NCBI RefSeq assembly: GCF_900112365.1
Contig: NZ_FOLQ01000004.1
Coordinates: forward strand, 434,001-498,000
Length of the DNA: 64,000 bases
Source of the DNA: Spirosoma endophyticum
GTDB lineage: Bacteria > Bacteroidota > Bacteroidia > Cytophagales > Spirosomataceae
Reading direction: 5' to 3'
This document shows, piece by piece, positions 35,081-44,397 of this stretch; position 1 is the first letter of the stretch; each line of letters opens with the position of its first letter. The notes under the pieces were generated by a model. That model saw only the letters and a program-made list of their open reading frames with translations, had not been told where the DNA came from and ran no database searches. Both the position numbers and the translations under genes were made by a program.

Positions 35081-35616
35081 TTGTTATTACCCCGCTTCTG
35101 AATCGGAACAATCGCTTCGGTCTCATCCCACGCCAATGACATATCTATACCATTTGTTGCCGGTCTGAAACTGATATAAAACTGTTCGGCCATTGGACTG
35201 TGTTTTTGTGATAGGACCGGCACACGTAGTACGTCTTTCGTCTGGTCGTAATTAGTGCCCCATTGTCCCGTTTCGCTGTTGAATATAACAATCCAACCGT
35301 TCTGCGATGGGATAGTCCAAAGGGAATAACTTCCCTCATCTAAAGGTTGTCCGGCCACCACTACGTTCTGGTCGAAGTCAATTACAGTGGCTTCATTGGC
35401 GCCCGTACGCCACACTTTCCCGTAGGGCACCAGGCCACCAAAAATTTTACGTCCTTTCTTGTAAGGCTGGCAATAATCGACCTTAACCTTTAAACCATTT
35501 TGATCAATCTGCGCAATCGCTTCGGGACTGCTGGATTTGGTCCAGCTACGTAGCGTAAAGAAGCCAACAAGCACCACAGCGGCCAGAATACCGAGGATAA
35601 TAAGGATGCGTTTCAT
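35077..35616 (-). CDS. DUF2911 membrane-anchored protein
   Basis: The 179-residue protein has one N-terminal transmembrane helix (5-25). The domain of unknown function DUF2911 covers the rest, with FGGLVPYGKVWRTGANEATVIDF, LDEGSYSLWTIPSQ and WGTNYDQTKDVLRVPV. This is a common Bacteroidota periplasmic domain of unknown role. It is convergent with the esterase gene with a 4-bp overlap. Confidence 0.88.
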   Translation of the reverse strand: MKRILIILGILAAVVLVGFFTLRSWTKSSSPEAIAQIDQNGLKVKVDYCQPYKKGRKIFGGLVPYGKVWRTGANEATVIDFDQNVVVAGQPLDEGSYSLWTIPSQNGWIVIFNSETGQWGTNYDQTKDVLRVPVLSQKHSPMAEQFYISFRPATNGIDMSLAWDETEAIVPIQKRGNNN

Positions 35617-35641
35617 GGGTATAAAGTGGTTTTAAACGGAC

Positions 35642-35678
35642 AGCCTGCAAGGTAGGAAGATTTTGTAACTTGCAGGCT
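35642..35678. repeat. 10-bp hairpin between divergent genes
   Basis: Arms 35642-35651 (AGCCTGCAAG) and 35669-35678 are exact reverse complements with a 17-nt loop. It lies between the DUF2911 gene and the CdiA-like nuclease gene and could regulate either. Confidence 0.45.
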
Positions 35679-35703
35679 TTCTTAAGTTGCCCACCGAAGT
35701 ATA

Positions 35704-36243
35704 ATGTCTCGAATCGACTATCCACTCATTTACCCAGACCTTCGCAAGAACGAAACAGAACCATCTGGTGGCTACGTAGAAATGCACCTAACACACGCAT
35801 CTCACGAAGCGACCCGAAACATTGAAACTGCAATTATTCTGGCCAGACAAGGTTTCAAGGTACGGCTTTTACCAATTGATAATACACCACATATCAAAAA
35901 TCCGGACGCTTATTTTATTGATCAGGATATCATAGTAGAGTTTAAGCATAACTATACACCCACTGCTTCAGCGATCGAACGTGAAATACGTAATGCCAAA
36001 AAGCAGGCCGATTATATTTTGATCCACATAATGAGCAGTATTACAAAAGGAGAATTGATAAGAGGCCTAAAATTACAAATTCACCGGGCGGAGAATGTAA
36101 TTGCCGTGTGGATGCTTCTGGAAGAGACATTATATCAATTTACGCCAACTGAAATTCGAGACGGCACGATTGAGTTAAAAATACAATGGGGTGACACGGC
36201 CGAACCGCATCACCCCAAGGAGGGGCCTGGGATCTCTCCCTGA
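35704..36243 (+). CDS. Orphan nuclease-like protein related to CdiA toxin C-termini
   Basis: The 179-residue protein matches the pattern of the CdiA C-terminal tRNase-type restriction-endonuclease-like fold. Residues 34-56 show a helix and strand of the form HEATRNIETAIILARQGFKV; Asp68 in NPDAYF and Glu79/Lys81 in IIVEFKH form a D...ExK site; KKQADYILIHI (99-109) gives the QAD part. No signal or secretion domain is present and no immunity gene is visible next to it. It may be a remnant of a polymorphic toxin cassette or an adapted housekeeping nuclease. Confidence 0.65.
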   Translation: MSRIDYPLIYPDLRKNETEPSGGYVEMHLTHASHEATRNIETAIILARQGFKVRLLPIDNTPHIKNPDAYFIDQDIIVEFKHNYTPTASAIEREIRNAKKQADYILIHIMSSITKGELIRGLKLQIHRAENVIAVWMLLEETLYQFTPTEIRDGTIELKIQWGDTAEPHHPKEGPGISP

Positions 36244-36272
36244 CCGCTACAAATTTACAATATATCTATAGG

Positions 36273-36320
36273 TAAAACTAGTGAAACCATATAAAAAATT
36301 ATATGATTTCACTAGTTTTA
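36273..36320. terminator. Long hairpin between convergent genes
   Basis: Arms 36273-36294 and 36299-36320 pair over 22 bp with one mismatch and a 4-nt AAAA loop. It lies between the nuclease gene and uvrB and can serve both strands. The stem is rich in A and T and includes ACTAGT. Confidence 0.75.
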
Positions 36321-36326
36321 TGATTA

Positions 36327-38348
36327 CTACGCCGTTTCTTTCTTCAACTTATCGCGCAATTGAAACAGCTCATCGCGAAGGCGGGCGGCTTCCAGGAAGT
36401 CGAGATCTTTGGCGGCACGTTCCATTTTGGACTGCGTCTCGTTGATAACTTTTTCCAGATCGCCTTTGCCCATGTATCGCACGACAGGGTCGGCCGCGAT
36501 GCGAATTTCTTCCGGCTCTACATAGAAATGTTTTGCTTTCGAATCGGCCACTTTGGTCTGTCCCATAATGGATTCGCGCGACTTCAGTACGGTTGTTGGT
36601 GTGATGCCATTATCCGTATTGTACTCCAACTGAATAGCCCGACGCCGGTTTGTTTCGTCAATCGCCTTTTCCATCGATCCCGTAATTCGGTCGGCATACA
36701 TAATCACCTTGCCGTTAACGTTTCGGGCGGCACGGCCAATGGTCTGAATCAAAGACCGGATGTCGCGCAGAAAGCCTTCCTTGTCGGCATCCATAATGGC
36801 TACCAGCGATACTTCAGGCAAGTCCAGACCTTCCCGCAGTAGGTTAACGCCCACCAGTACGTCGAAATTACCCAAGCGTAAATCACGCAGAATTTCGACC
36901 CGATCAAGCGTTTTCACTTCCGAGTGAATGTACCTTGTTTTGATACCAACCCGGTCCAGATACTTGGTCAGTTCTTCGGCCATTCGCTTGGTTAACGTAG
37001 TGACCAGTACCCGTTCGTGGTTCTTGATTCGGGCATCAATGGATTCGAGCAGATCGTCAATTTGGTTCAGGCTCGGGCGTACTTCAATCTCGGGATCAAG
37101 CAGCCCCGTTGGCCGAATAAGTTGCTCTACCACAACCCCCTCACTCCGACGAAGTTCATAATCCGACGGCGTGGCCGATACGTAAATCGACTGACCCGAC
37201 AAGTCCTCAAACTCCTGAAACGTCAGCGGCCGATTATCCATCGCCGATGGCAGTCGGAAACCATAGTCAACAAGAGCGGTTTTTCGGGAGCGGTCACCAC
37301 CCCACATCGCCCGGATTTGCGGAATCGTGGCGTGGCTTTCATCGACAACCATCAGGTAATCGTCTGGAAAATAATCAAGTAAGCAGAAGGGTCGCTGGCC
37401 GGGTTGCCGCTTATCAAAATAGCGCGAATAGTTTTCAATACCTGAGCAATACCCCAGTTCACGCATCATTTCAAGATCAAATTCAGTACGCTCCCGAATA
37501 CGAGTGGCCTCCTGTTCCCGAAACTCGGACTCAAAGTAACGTACCTGAGCCACCATATCGTCCTGAATCTGATACATGGCACTATTGAGCGTATCACGAC
37601 CCGTCACGAACAGGTTGGCCGGAAATATGGTGACCATATTCTCGCTGGTGATTTTCTTGCCCGTTGAGGGATCAATCTGCTGAATGGTTTCAATTTCGTC
37701 GCCGAAGAAAATAACCCGGTAGGCAAAATCAGCGTATGCTACGTAGAGATCGACGGTATCGCCTTTGACGCGGAAGTTACCGCGTTCAAATTCCCCTTCC
37801 GTTCGGCTATACAGAATGCTGACCAGTTGGTGCAGAAAGTTATTACGGCTCATCTGTTCACCAACCGCAATACGCACGACGTTACGTTTGAACTCTTCGG
37901 GATTGCCCATGCCGTAAATGCAGGAGACCGATGCGACAACGATAACATCCCGCCGACCGCTCATCAGGGCCGACGTTGCCGCCAGTCGTAGTTTGTCGAT
38001 CTCTGCGTTGATAGCCAGATCTTTCTCGATATACGTATTGGTCGTGGCAATGAACGCTTCCGGTTGGTAATAGTCGTAGTAGCTAATGAAATACTCGACA
38101 GCGTTTTCGGGAAAAAACTGCTTAAACTCACCGTAAAGCTGGGCTGCGAGGGTTTTGTTATGGCTTAAAACGAGCGTTGGCCGGTTGGTTTGGGCAATGA
38201 GGTTGGCCACTGTAAATGTCTTTCCGGAACCGGTTACGCCCAATAACACTTGCGCGGGTTCGCCTTCGTTTACGCCCTTGACTAACTTTTCAATTGCCTT
38301 AGGCTGATCGCCCGTGGGTTGAAATTCCGAGGTTAATTTGAAGTTCAT
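36327..38348 (-). CDS. uvrB: UvrABC excinuclease subunit B
   Basis: UvrB verifies lesions in nucleotide excision repair with UvrA and UvrC in the cytoplasm. The 673-residue protein has the usual length. The P-loop is GVTGSGKT (38-45); the beta-hairpin region has YYDYYQPEAF; helicase motifs include DESHATIPQIRAM, LVTTLTKRMAEELT and QTIGRAARN; the C-terminal UVR motif reads MERAAKDLDFLEAARLRDEL. It is a housekeeping gene, with no uvrA or uvrC in the window. Confidence 0.98.
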   Translation of the reverse strand: MNFKLTSEFQPTGDQPKAIEKLVKGVNEGEPAQVLLGVTGSGKTFTVANLIAQTNRPTLVLSHNKTLAAQLYGEFKQFFPENAVEYFISYYDYYQPEAFIATTNTYIEKDLAINAEIDKLRLAATSALMSGRRDVIVVASVSCIYGMGNPEEFKRNVVRIAVGEQMSRNNFLHQLVSILYSRTEGEFERGNFRVKGDTVDLYVAYADFAYRVIFFGDEIETIQQIDPSTGKKITSENMVTIFPANLFVTGRDTLNSAMYQIQDDMVAQVRYFESEFREQEATRIRERTEFDLEMMRELGYCSGIENYSRYFDKRQPGQRPFCLLDYFPDDYLMVVDESHATIPQIRAMWGGDRSRKTALVDYGFRLPSAMDNRPLTFQEFEDLSGQSIYVSATPSDYELRRSEGVVVEQLIRPTGLLDPEIEVRPSLNQIDDLLESIDARIKNHERVLVTTLTKRMAEELTKYLDRVGIKTRYIHSEVKTLDRVEILRDLRLGNFDVLVGVNLLREGLDLPEVSLVAIMDADKEGFLRDIRSLIQTIGRAARNVNGKVIMYADRITGSMEKAIDETNRRRAIQLEYNTDNGITPTTVLKSRESIMGQTKVADSKAKHFYVEPEEIRIAADPVVRYMGKGDLEKVINETQSKMERAAKDLDFLEAARLRDELFQLRDKLKKETA

Positions 38349-38548
38349 CGTATCGTTGTGAATCTGGACAATTTACGAAGATTTGGACTGGATTGCAAGA
38401 GCGGTTTTTAAAATAAACACAACGTCAACGTCCTCACTTGTTTGTCCAGAAACAGCCCAAATCCTTCCTGTTTTATAAAATCTCGTAAATGTGCCTGTGG
38501 CTCCCGAATCACATAATCAGTAAATTGCCTCCCGAATTTGACCTATTC

Positions 38549-39076
38549 ATGGATAATAACTACCAACCTGCTGAGTATGTTGATTATGTGAAGAAGCAGC
38601 CCGTCTGGGTGTTTTGTCTGCTTTCGTTTTTCACATTTGGACTTTACACCATTTATTGGTTTTACAAATCCTGGCGCTTCTTTCGAGAGTCATATGGTTG
38701 GGACATCTATCCGGTTTGGAGGGCTATTTTCGCGGTGTTTTTTACGCACTCTCTATTAGAAACAATTAATGATCTTGCCATAGAGAAAGGCCACCCTGGC
38801 ATCAGCAGTAACCCTTACGCAACAGGATACGTAGTAATAGCGATTGTTCAGCGACTATTGGACCAGACTATACCGACCTCCCTGGCACTGCTTCCACTCC
38901 TATTGATGCCGTTTTTATTTTTGATACCAACCGTTAAACAACTTAATTACCTCTACGAAAAAACTCATCCGAATGAATACCAGCCGGCATTTAGCCCAGG
39001 CGAATTGGTGGCGTTATTGCTTGGTGGTATCGTAATGGGTCTGGGCGTTGCTGGTACGTTACTGGGTGAAGTCTAA
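38549..39076 (+). CDS. DUF4234-like membrane protein
   Basis: The start at 38549 (MDNNYQP) gives 175 residues. A first segment VWVFCLLSFFTFGLYTIYWFYKSWRFF matches the DUF4234 signature, and two more hydrophobic stretches follow (about 100-130 and 150-170). Nothing about the function is known. It is divergent from uvrB and convergent with the LuxE-like gene, only 6 bp apart. Confidence 0.7.
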   Translation: MDNNYQPAEYVDYVKKQPVWVFCLLSFFTFGLYTIYWFYKSWRFFRESYGWDIYPVWRAIFAVFFTHSLLETINDLAIEKGHPGISSNPYATGYVVIAIVQRLLDQTIPTSLALLPLLLMPFLFLIPTVKQLNYLYEKTHPNEYQPAFSPGELVALLLGGIVMGLGVAGTLLGEV

Positions 39077-39082
39077 AATATA

Positions 39083-40240
39083 CTACCCGATCATCAGATT
39101 GCAGCCGCGAACATCCGAATTGTCAAACCGACCAATCACCCGAAAGTTGCCCGGTCCTGATTCGATTGATTCGTCAGCATCGCCAATGTATTGCCCCAAG
39201 TCCTGGGTTTCGATAAATGAGCACGAGTCCAGATTGGCTAAATCCACTATGTTGATTCCGCCGGTGCGACGCTCGCCGTCACGGCTATACTCTTCGGGAT
39301 ACAGGAAAAACGGATCATTAATATCGCGCAGAAACACCCGTAGCGTCGAGCTGGGCCGAAACACGCCACTGCCCATCGAATAAGCCTGTGAGAGTAACTC
39401 CGTCATGCCATATTCCGAATGAACACTACGTATACCCAGGTGATTGGTCAGTATCTCGTGAACTTCTTCGCGCAGTAATTCCTTCCGCCGACCTTTCATG
39501 CCACCGGTTTCCATAACGATCAGATCAGGAAGTTTACCAAGGAACGTCAATTCACGAGTTGACTCTGCCCAATCCAGCAAGCCAAACGTAACCCCGATTA
39601 ACAGGATCTTTTTCCCGTCGGGCTGCCGGGCGAGCTGTTGTAACCGCTCCGTCAGTTCATCGTAATTATGGAGAAAAAAGCCGCTTGTGAAGGCGTTCTC
39701 TGCGGATTTTGTTGCCTGATTTAAACCGGTTTGCTCTATAAATCGCTGAACCATATACACCAGCGATGAGTTATTTCGTTCAAGGTAAGACGGCAACAGA
39801 GCCAGGATATGAAAGTTTTGAAGTGGACCATATGTCTGTTCAAAAATCCGGGTACTGATGGCGTCGTACAGGTCCGCATCGGGCACGTAATGACGACTGG
39901 TTTGCTCTCCGGTTGTGCCACTACTGGCAAAAGTAAGTGTACTAGTACTGACAGGATTGCTTTCAACGTCTATACCCGTTAAAATGGCATGTTGTTTGAA
40001 AAACCCAATCGGCATGAACGGTACCTGGCGCAAGGTCGTGACCTGTTCTGGCTGACAATTCAGGTGACGCAGATAGTTGCTATAAACTGGATTAAAAGCC
40101 GCCTGGTACTGAAACACAGTCAATGCCAGCGACTCGAACGTATCGCGGTTGGGTGGACTTGAGCTGAGTGCCAGAATTTGTTGCCGGAGCGATTGGCGCA
40201 GTGCCGCTGCTCCGGTCGAGAGTGTTAATGAAAAAGACAA
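39083..40240 (-). CDS. LuxE-like acyl-protein synthetase family protein
   Basis: The protein belongs to the LuxE/PaaK branch of adenylate-forming enzymes. The ATP-binding motif is FASSGTTGEQTSRHY, and IVMETGGMKGRRKEL, EYGMTELLSQAY and SFIETQDLGQYI are later family motifs. The start is unclear: no good ATG exists near the first conserved residues. A TTG at 40240 gives 385 residues and is used here; the frame also extends to an ATG at 40339, but this would overlap the divergent lipoprotein gene. In Bacteroidota the family activates acyl chains for unknown products. No luxC or luxD is adjacent. Confidence 0.8.
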   Translation of the reverse strand: MSFSLTLSTGAAALRQSLRQQILALSSSPPNRDTFESLALTVFQYQAAFNPVYSNYLRHLNCQPEQVTTLRQVPFMPIGFFKQHAILTGIDVESNPVSTSTLTFASSGTTGEQTSRHYVPDADLYDAISTRIFEQTYGPLQNFHILALLPSYLERNNSSLVYMVQRFIEQTGLNQATKSAENAFTSGFFLHNYDELTERLQQLARQPDGKKILLIGVTFGLLDWAESTRELTFLGKLPDLIVMETGGMKGRRKELLREEVHEILTNHLGIRSVHSEYGMTELLSQAYSMGSGVFRPSSTLRVFLRDINDPFFLYPEEYSRDGERRTGGINIVDLANLDSCSFIETQDLGQYIGDADESIESGPGNFRVIGRFDNSDVRGCNLMIG

Positions 40241-40278
40241 AGTAACAAAAGCGTTTATTGCACAACGAGTACAACAGT

Positions 40279-40824
40279 ATGCGACGGCAACAAATTCAAC
40301 CGTATCTTTTCGTAGTAGGAATAGCCTTGATTTTATCATCCTGCTTCACCGAGCCTAATTATTCAAACACACCCGAGATCGAATTCAAAGGTCTTTTCCG
40401 CTATCCGCTGGCGGCTGGCACCGGTGTTGGTAAACCAAAACGGGATTCTGTTGTGATTACGATTGGCTTTAAAGATGGCGATGGCAACCTGGGTACTAGT
40501 GCCTCATCTTACAAAGCCGACTCTATCCGTTACGCATCTAGTGGAAAATGGGGCAATTATGAAATAAAGACGTTTAGACTCGTCAATAAGCAATATGAAG
40601 AATATAGTCAGCCAGTTCTTCTGACGCTGATTTTTCCAAATCTGGCCGAAAATAAACCGAGCGGGCCGATTGAAGGCACACTGGATTTCAATCAGATTTT
40701 CCCGTATGGAACGAGGAACACAATTTATCCAACCAAATTTCAAATCAGAATTCGGGACCGCGATCTAAACGTAAGTAATGTTATTGAAACAGATACGCTC
40801 TGGGTTCCCTATCAGGATAGGTGA
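40279..40824 (+). CDS. Lipoprotein, unknown function
   Basis: The 181-residue protein from 40279 (MRRQQIQ) has a lipobox with Cys at about residue 20 in LSSC. The mature part has the pattern VVITIGFKDGDGNLG, which resembles the DGDGNLG-type Ca-binding loop in extracellular domains. No enzyme motif is evident. It overlaps the longest possible frame of the LuxE-like gene but not its conserved part. The stop is 8 bp before the stop of the kinase gene on the other strand. Confidence 0.7.
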   Translation: MRRQQIQPYLFVVGIALILSSCFTEPNYSNTPEIEFKGLFRYPLAAGTGVGKPKRDSVVITIGFKDGDGNLGTSASSYKADSIRYASSGKWGNYEIKTFRLVNKQYEEYSQPVLLTLIFPNLAENKPSGPIEGTLDFNQIFPYGTRNTIYPTKFQIRIRDRDLNVSNVIETDTLWVPYQDR

Positions 40825-40831
40825 GATTCAG

Positions 40832-42028
40832 TCAACTGGCATTCAATACAATTCGGAACGTAGTACCTTTACCAACTTCCGAGCTTTTAACAAATAGCTT
40901 CCCACTGTGGTATTCTTCCACAATGCGTTTGGCCAGCGTCAGCCCTAATCCCCAACCACGTTTTTTGGTGCTAAAACCCGGCGAAAATACTTTCTGCATA
41001 TTCGCTTTAGAGATTCCTTTCCCCGTATCGGTGATGTCGATAGCCACTTCCTGATGTGGTAAAGCCACTATATTTAGTCGAAGTTCGCCTACGCCTTTCA
41101 TCGCGTCTACCGCGTTTTTGCAGATATTTTCAATTACCCACTCAAACAGTAACTTATTTATTCTGACCATCTTATCAGGCGGCAACTGGCTGGCAAGCGT
41201 CATTTTCACTTTTGTTGAAATGCGCTTTGCGAGGTAATCGGTAAACTGCTGGACAACCTCATTCAGGTTCTCCTCTTTCAGCGTTGGCACCGACCCAATA
41301 CTTGAAAAACGGGACGTAATGGTTTCTAATCGTTGAACGTCTTTCGCAATTTCGTCGGTTATCGACCCATCAAACTGGTCAGGGTCAGAGCGCATATATT
41401 CTACCCACGCCATGAGCGACGACATCGGTGTACCTAACTGGTGGGCAGTTTCTTTTGCTAATCCAACCCAAACACGATTCTGCTCAGCCCGACGCGACGA
41501 ACTAAAGGCTAGATACGCCAGCACCCCCAAAGCCGCCATGACGGTCAACAATGCATAGGGGAAATAGGCTAATTGACGCAACAGGCTGGAGTTGGCATAA
41601 TAAACTAAACCCAATTGGCCATCACCCAGATCCACTACCAAGGGTTTATGCTTTTTGCGCATTTCCAGTTTTTTTCTTTGTAAAAATTGGTTTTTCTCTT
41701 CGGGCGTCAGCCCATCAGGAATATCATCAATATTTTTGCTAAAGGCCACTGCACCATCAGCATTAACATAAATGGCGGGAATTGTCGTGTTAGCCTGAAG
41801 AATCTGGTCGGTTACGAAAGTTAAATCACCAGCATCGGGGTGACTTGATCCGAATAAATAGCCAATCCCATTGGCGTAAAGTTGTACGTACTGTTTCTCC
41901 CGATCTTCCAGTTTAGTGATGAGTCGATCGGTGTAGAGCAGTGATCCTGTTCCTACCAACAACAGATTCAGGGCTACTATAATTTTCAGAATGTTATTCT
42001 GACTATAAATATCAAATGACTTTAGCAT
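40832..42028 (-). CDS. Orphan sensor histidine kinase
   Basis: The 398-residue protein has an N-terminal helix (about 12-32), a short sensor region with ADGAVAFSKNIDD, and a second helix around 153-173. The H-box reads KETAHQLGTPMSSLM; the ATPase domain has WVIENICKNAVDAM, DTGKGISK, and KKRGWGLGLTLAKRIVEEYHSG. This is a HisKA-type kinase, unlike the LytS kinase at 21 kb. No response regulator is adjacent, so its partner lies elsewhere. Signal unknown. Confidence 0.92.
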   Translation of the reverse strand: MLKSFDIYSQNNILKIIVALNLLLVGTGSLLYTDRLITKLEDREKQYVQLYANGIGYLFGSSHPDAGDLTFVTDQILQANTTIPAIYVNADGAVAFSKNIDDIPDGLTPEEKNQFLQRKKLEMRKKHKPLVVDLGDGQLGLVYYANSSLLRQLAYFPYALLTVMAALGVLAYLAFSSSRRAEQNRVWVGLAKETAHQLGTPMSSLMAWVEYMRSDPDQFDGSITDEIAKDVQRLETITSRFSSIGSVPTLKEENLNEVVQQFTDYLAKRISTKVKMTLASQLPPDKMVRINKLLFEWVIENICKNAVDAMKGVGELRLNIVALPHQEVAIDITDTGKGISKANMQKVFSPGFSTKKRGWGLGLTLAKRIVEEYHSGKLFVKSSEVGKGTTFRIVLNAS

Positions 42029-42403
42029 GTCTTCCTGCTGTTTATGCTGGCTATTGGCCGCCGACCCACCGTTGCATAAGAACAGCCTTCGTTATGGTAC
42101 AAAAATAGGGGCATTGTCGGTTATAAGGTCATGCGTACTTTCGCCTAAACAACGTAGTAAATTGCCCGGTAGTAGAAAACAATCCCGATTACGTTCTATG
42201 AACGATAAAAGTGGTTTAAATGTGTAAAATCGAACGTCTACGCAACCATCAGCGTTCTAAATTCGAATAGGATGTAACAAAGAAAGACCTCAACTATTTG
42301 GACGTATTCTAAATAGAGAACGGTTTACTGAGCGAGCATGTATGTCCGGCAATTGTACCGTAATTTTGTATAGGCCATTGGCCAATTAGTGCGATTTATA
42401 CCA
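42029..42403. other. Intergenic region between kinase and hemA
   Basis: The 375 bp hold no convincing gene. They carry the promoters for the two divergent genes; a TAATTTTG motif at 42361-42368 is the likely -7 element for hemA. Confidence 0.5.
42361..42368 (+). promoter_or_regulatory. Candidate -7 element of the hemA promoter
   Basis: TAATTTTG fits the Bacteroidota -7 consensus and lies 36 bp before the hemA ATG at 42404. No clear -33 TTTG was found at the usual distance. Confidence 0.45.
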
Positions 42404-43687
42404 ATGTTAGACACCTTCAAAACGATTAGTTTATCTCACAAAACTGCACCCCTTCATGTGCGGGAACTAATTGCACTTAACGAAGACGAAGCAAAGCGAT
42501 TGATGCTGAGGCTACGGGATTTTTTCGGACTGACCGACTTATTGGTTATCTCTACCTGTAACCGCACAGAGGTCTATTATGCTTGTGAACAGAATCTGAA
42601 TGCCGACATTGCCCGGCTGCTACTGATTGAAAAAGGACTGACCGACACCGACAACTATTTGCCTTATTTCCAGTTTTTTGAGGCACATGACGAAGCCGTT
42701 CGGCACCTGTTCGAAGTTTGCGTTGGCTTGCATTCGCAGGTTGTAGGCGACATGCAGATTCCAAACCAGGTAAAGCAGTCATACCAGTGGTCGGCCGATT
42801 TAGATATGGCCGGGCCGTTTCTGCACCGGTTAATGCATACCATTTTCTTTACGAATAAGCGGGTAGCGCAGGAAACGCCTTTTCGTGATGGAGCCGCGTC
42901 GGTTTCGTATGCAGCCGTAGAGTTGATTGAGGAATTGGTGGGCGAACATCAGAACCCCAGCGTGCTGGTTATCGGCCTGGGTGAAATTGGTACGGATGTT
43001 TGCAAGAACCTGGAAGCTCGTAAGCTAACAAATATTACGCTTTGTAACCGGACGCAGGCCAAGGCCGAAGCGCTGGCTAGTCAGCATGGTTTTCGGGTAG
43101 CTGATTTTTCTAATTTAACCGATGAAATTCGTCGGGCCGACGTCATCATTTCGTCTGTTCTGCGCGATGATCCACTGATTACCCCCGAACTACTACGTGA
43201 CGTCAACGTATTGACTTTCAAATATTTCATTGATTTGTCGGTTCCCCGTAGCGTTGATGCGGCCGTTGAGCAGATTCCAGGCGTATTGGTGTATAACATT
43301 GATAACATTCGCCACCGCGCCGATGAAGCCCTGAATCAGCGGTTGGCGGCTATTCCGAAGGTCGAAGCCATTGTGACACAGGCCGTAGCCGAATTTGGCG
43401 ACTGGTCGAAGGAAATGGTTGTATCGCCAACGATCAATAAACTTAAAAATGCGCTGGAGCAGATTCGTCGTGACGAAATTGCCCGGCACATGAAGCACCT
43501 GACCTCCGATGAGTCCGAGAAAGTGGACAAAATTACGCGGGGCATTATGCAAAAAATCATTAAGCTTCCCGTATTACAGCTTAAAGCAGCTTGCAAGCGG
43601 GGTGAAGCCGAAACGCTCATCGACGTACTGAACGACCTGTTCGATCTAGAGAAGCAAACGACCGAAGAGCCTAAGCATTCATACTAA
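42404..43687 (+). CDS. hemA: Glutamyl-tRNA reductase
   Basis: The enzyme reduces glutamyl-tRNA to glutamate-1-semialdehyde, the first step of tetrapyrrole synthesis in the C5 pathway. The start at 42404 (MLDTFKTIS) is chosen over a GTG five codons upstream. The 427-residue product shows SHKTAPLHVRE, catalytic Cys52 in STCNRTEVYY, VVGDMQIPNQVK and the NADPH site VIGLGEIGTDV. No other hem gene is near. A terminator follows 20 bp after the stop. Confidence 0.96.
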   Translation: MLDTFKTISLSHKTAPLHVRELIALNEDEAKRLMLRLRDFFGLTDLLVISTCNRTEVYYACEQNLNADIARLLLIEKGLTDTDNYLPYFQFFEAHDEAVRHLFEVCVGLHSQVVGDMQIPNQVKQSYQWSADLDMAGPFLHRLMHTIFFTNKRVAQETPFRDGAASVSYAAVELIEELVGEHQNPSVLVIGLGEIGTDVCKNLEARKLTNITLCNRTQAKAEALASQHGFRVADFSNLTDEIRRADVIISSVLRDDPLITPELLRDVNVLTFKYFIDLSVPRSVDAAVEQIPGVLVYNIDNIRHRADEALNQRLAAIPKVEAIVTQAVAEFGDWSKEMVVSPTINKLKNALEQIRRDEIARHMKHLTSDESEKVDKITRGIMQKIIKLPVLQLKAACKRGEAETLIDVLNDLFDLEKQTTEEPKHSY

Positions 43688-43707
43688 TCAAGATTATCTG
43701 ATTTCGA

Positions 43708-43742
43708 AACTCCCAAATTGGCAACGGTTTGGGAGTTTTTTC
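43708..43742 (+). terminator. Rho-independent terminator of hemA
   Basis: AACTCCCAAA (43708-43717) and TTTGGGAGTT (43728-43737) pair perfectly over 10 bp, with a 10-nt loop, followed by a T-run. Confidence 0.85.
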
Positions 43743-43777
43743 GTTTTTGTCTTGCTGGAGCATCAGTATAAAAAAGT

Positions 43778-44371
43778 ATGTCCAAACTCATTAACGCCTT
43801 ATTTCGCCTGTTTATAATAGCTGTGCTGGTGGCAGGATTGATTGCCATCTGGGAGCAAATTCGCGGCAACAGTGTGCTAAGCCGATTCCGGCGGAGCGAT
43901 AATACTACACAAAGCATTGTTCTGAAGGAGATCACAGCCTTAGGCAAGCTGGAGTTGGTAAAATATACATTCAAAAACATCGTCGAGCACGAGCAGGTCA
44001 ATACGTTTCTGCCTAATGCCAACGCCGTATTGATTGTAGAAGGGGAAGCCACTGGGTGCATCGACCTGACCCGCATTAGCCCGGCCAATATCACAACCGA
44101 CGGTGATTCTGTTACGGTGCAACTTCCTAAACCCGAACTGTGCGGCTGGAAAATCAATCACGATCGCTCGCGCGTCTATGATACTCGCTTTTCGTTTCTG
44201 GACGACGCCCAATTGGTGAGCGATGCCTATCGTAAGGCCGAGCAGCAGGTTAAACAATCGGCCCTGAACGGTGGTATTCTGGACCAAACCCGTCGTAACG
44301 CCGACCGGATGCTACGTCCCTTACTGGAGCGCATATCTGGCAAGAAAATCGGGCTGACGTTTCAGGAATAG
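43778..44371 (+). CDS. DUF4230 membrane-anchored protein
   Basis: The 197-residue protein has an N-terminal transmembrane helix (about 8-26) and a DUF4230 domain, with VLKEITALGKLELVKYTFKNIVEH and GEATGCIDLTRI as recognisable parts. The rest is predicted periplasmic. The function is unknown. It is in its own transcription unit after the hemA terminator. Confidence 0.85.
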   Translation: MSKLINALFRLFIIAVLVAGLIAIWEQIRGNSVLSRFRRSDNTTQSIVLKEITALGKLELVKYTFKNIVEHEQVNTFLPNANAVLIVEGEATGCIDLTRISPANITTDGDSVTVQLPKPELCGWKINHDRSRVYDTRFSFLDDAQLVSDAYRKAEQQVKQSALNGGILDQTRRNADRMLRPLLERISGKKIGLTFQE

Positions 44372-44397
44372 AGTTTGAGTTTACTGCCAATCACTAA

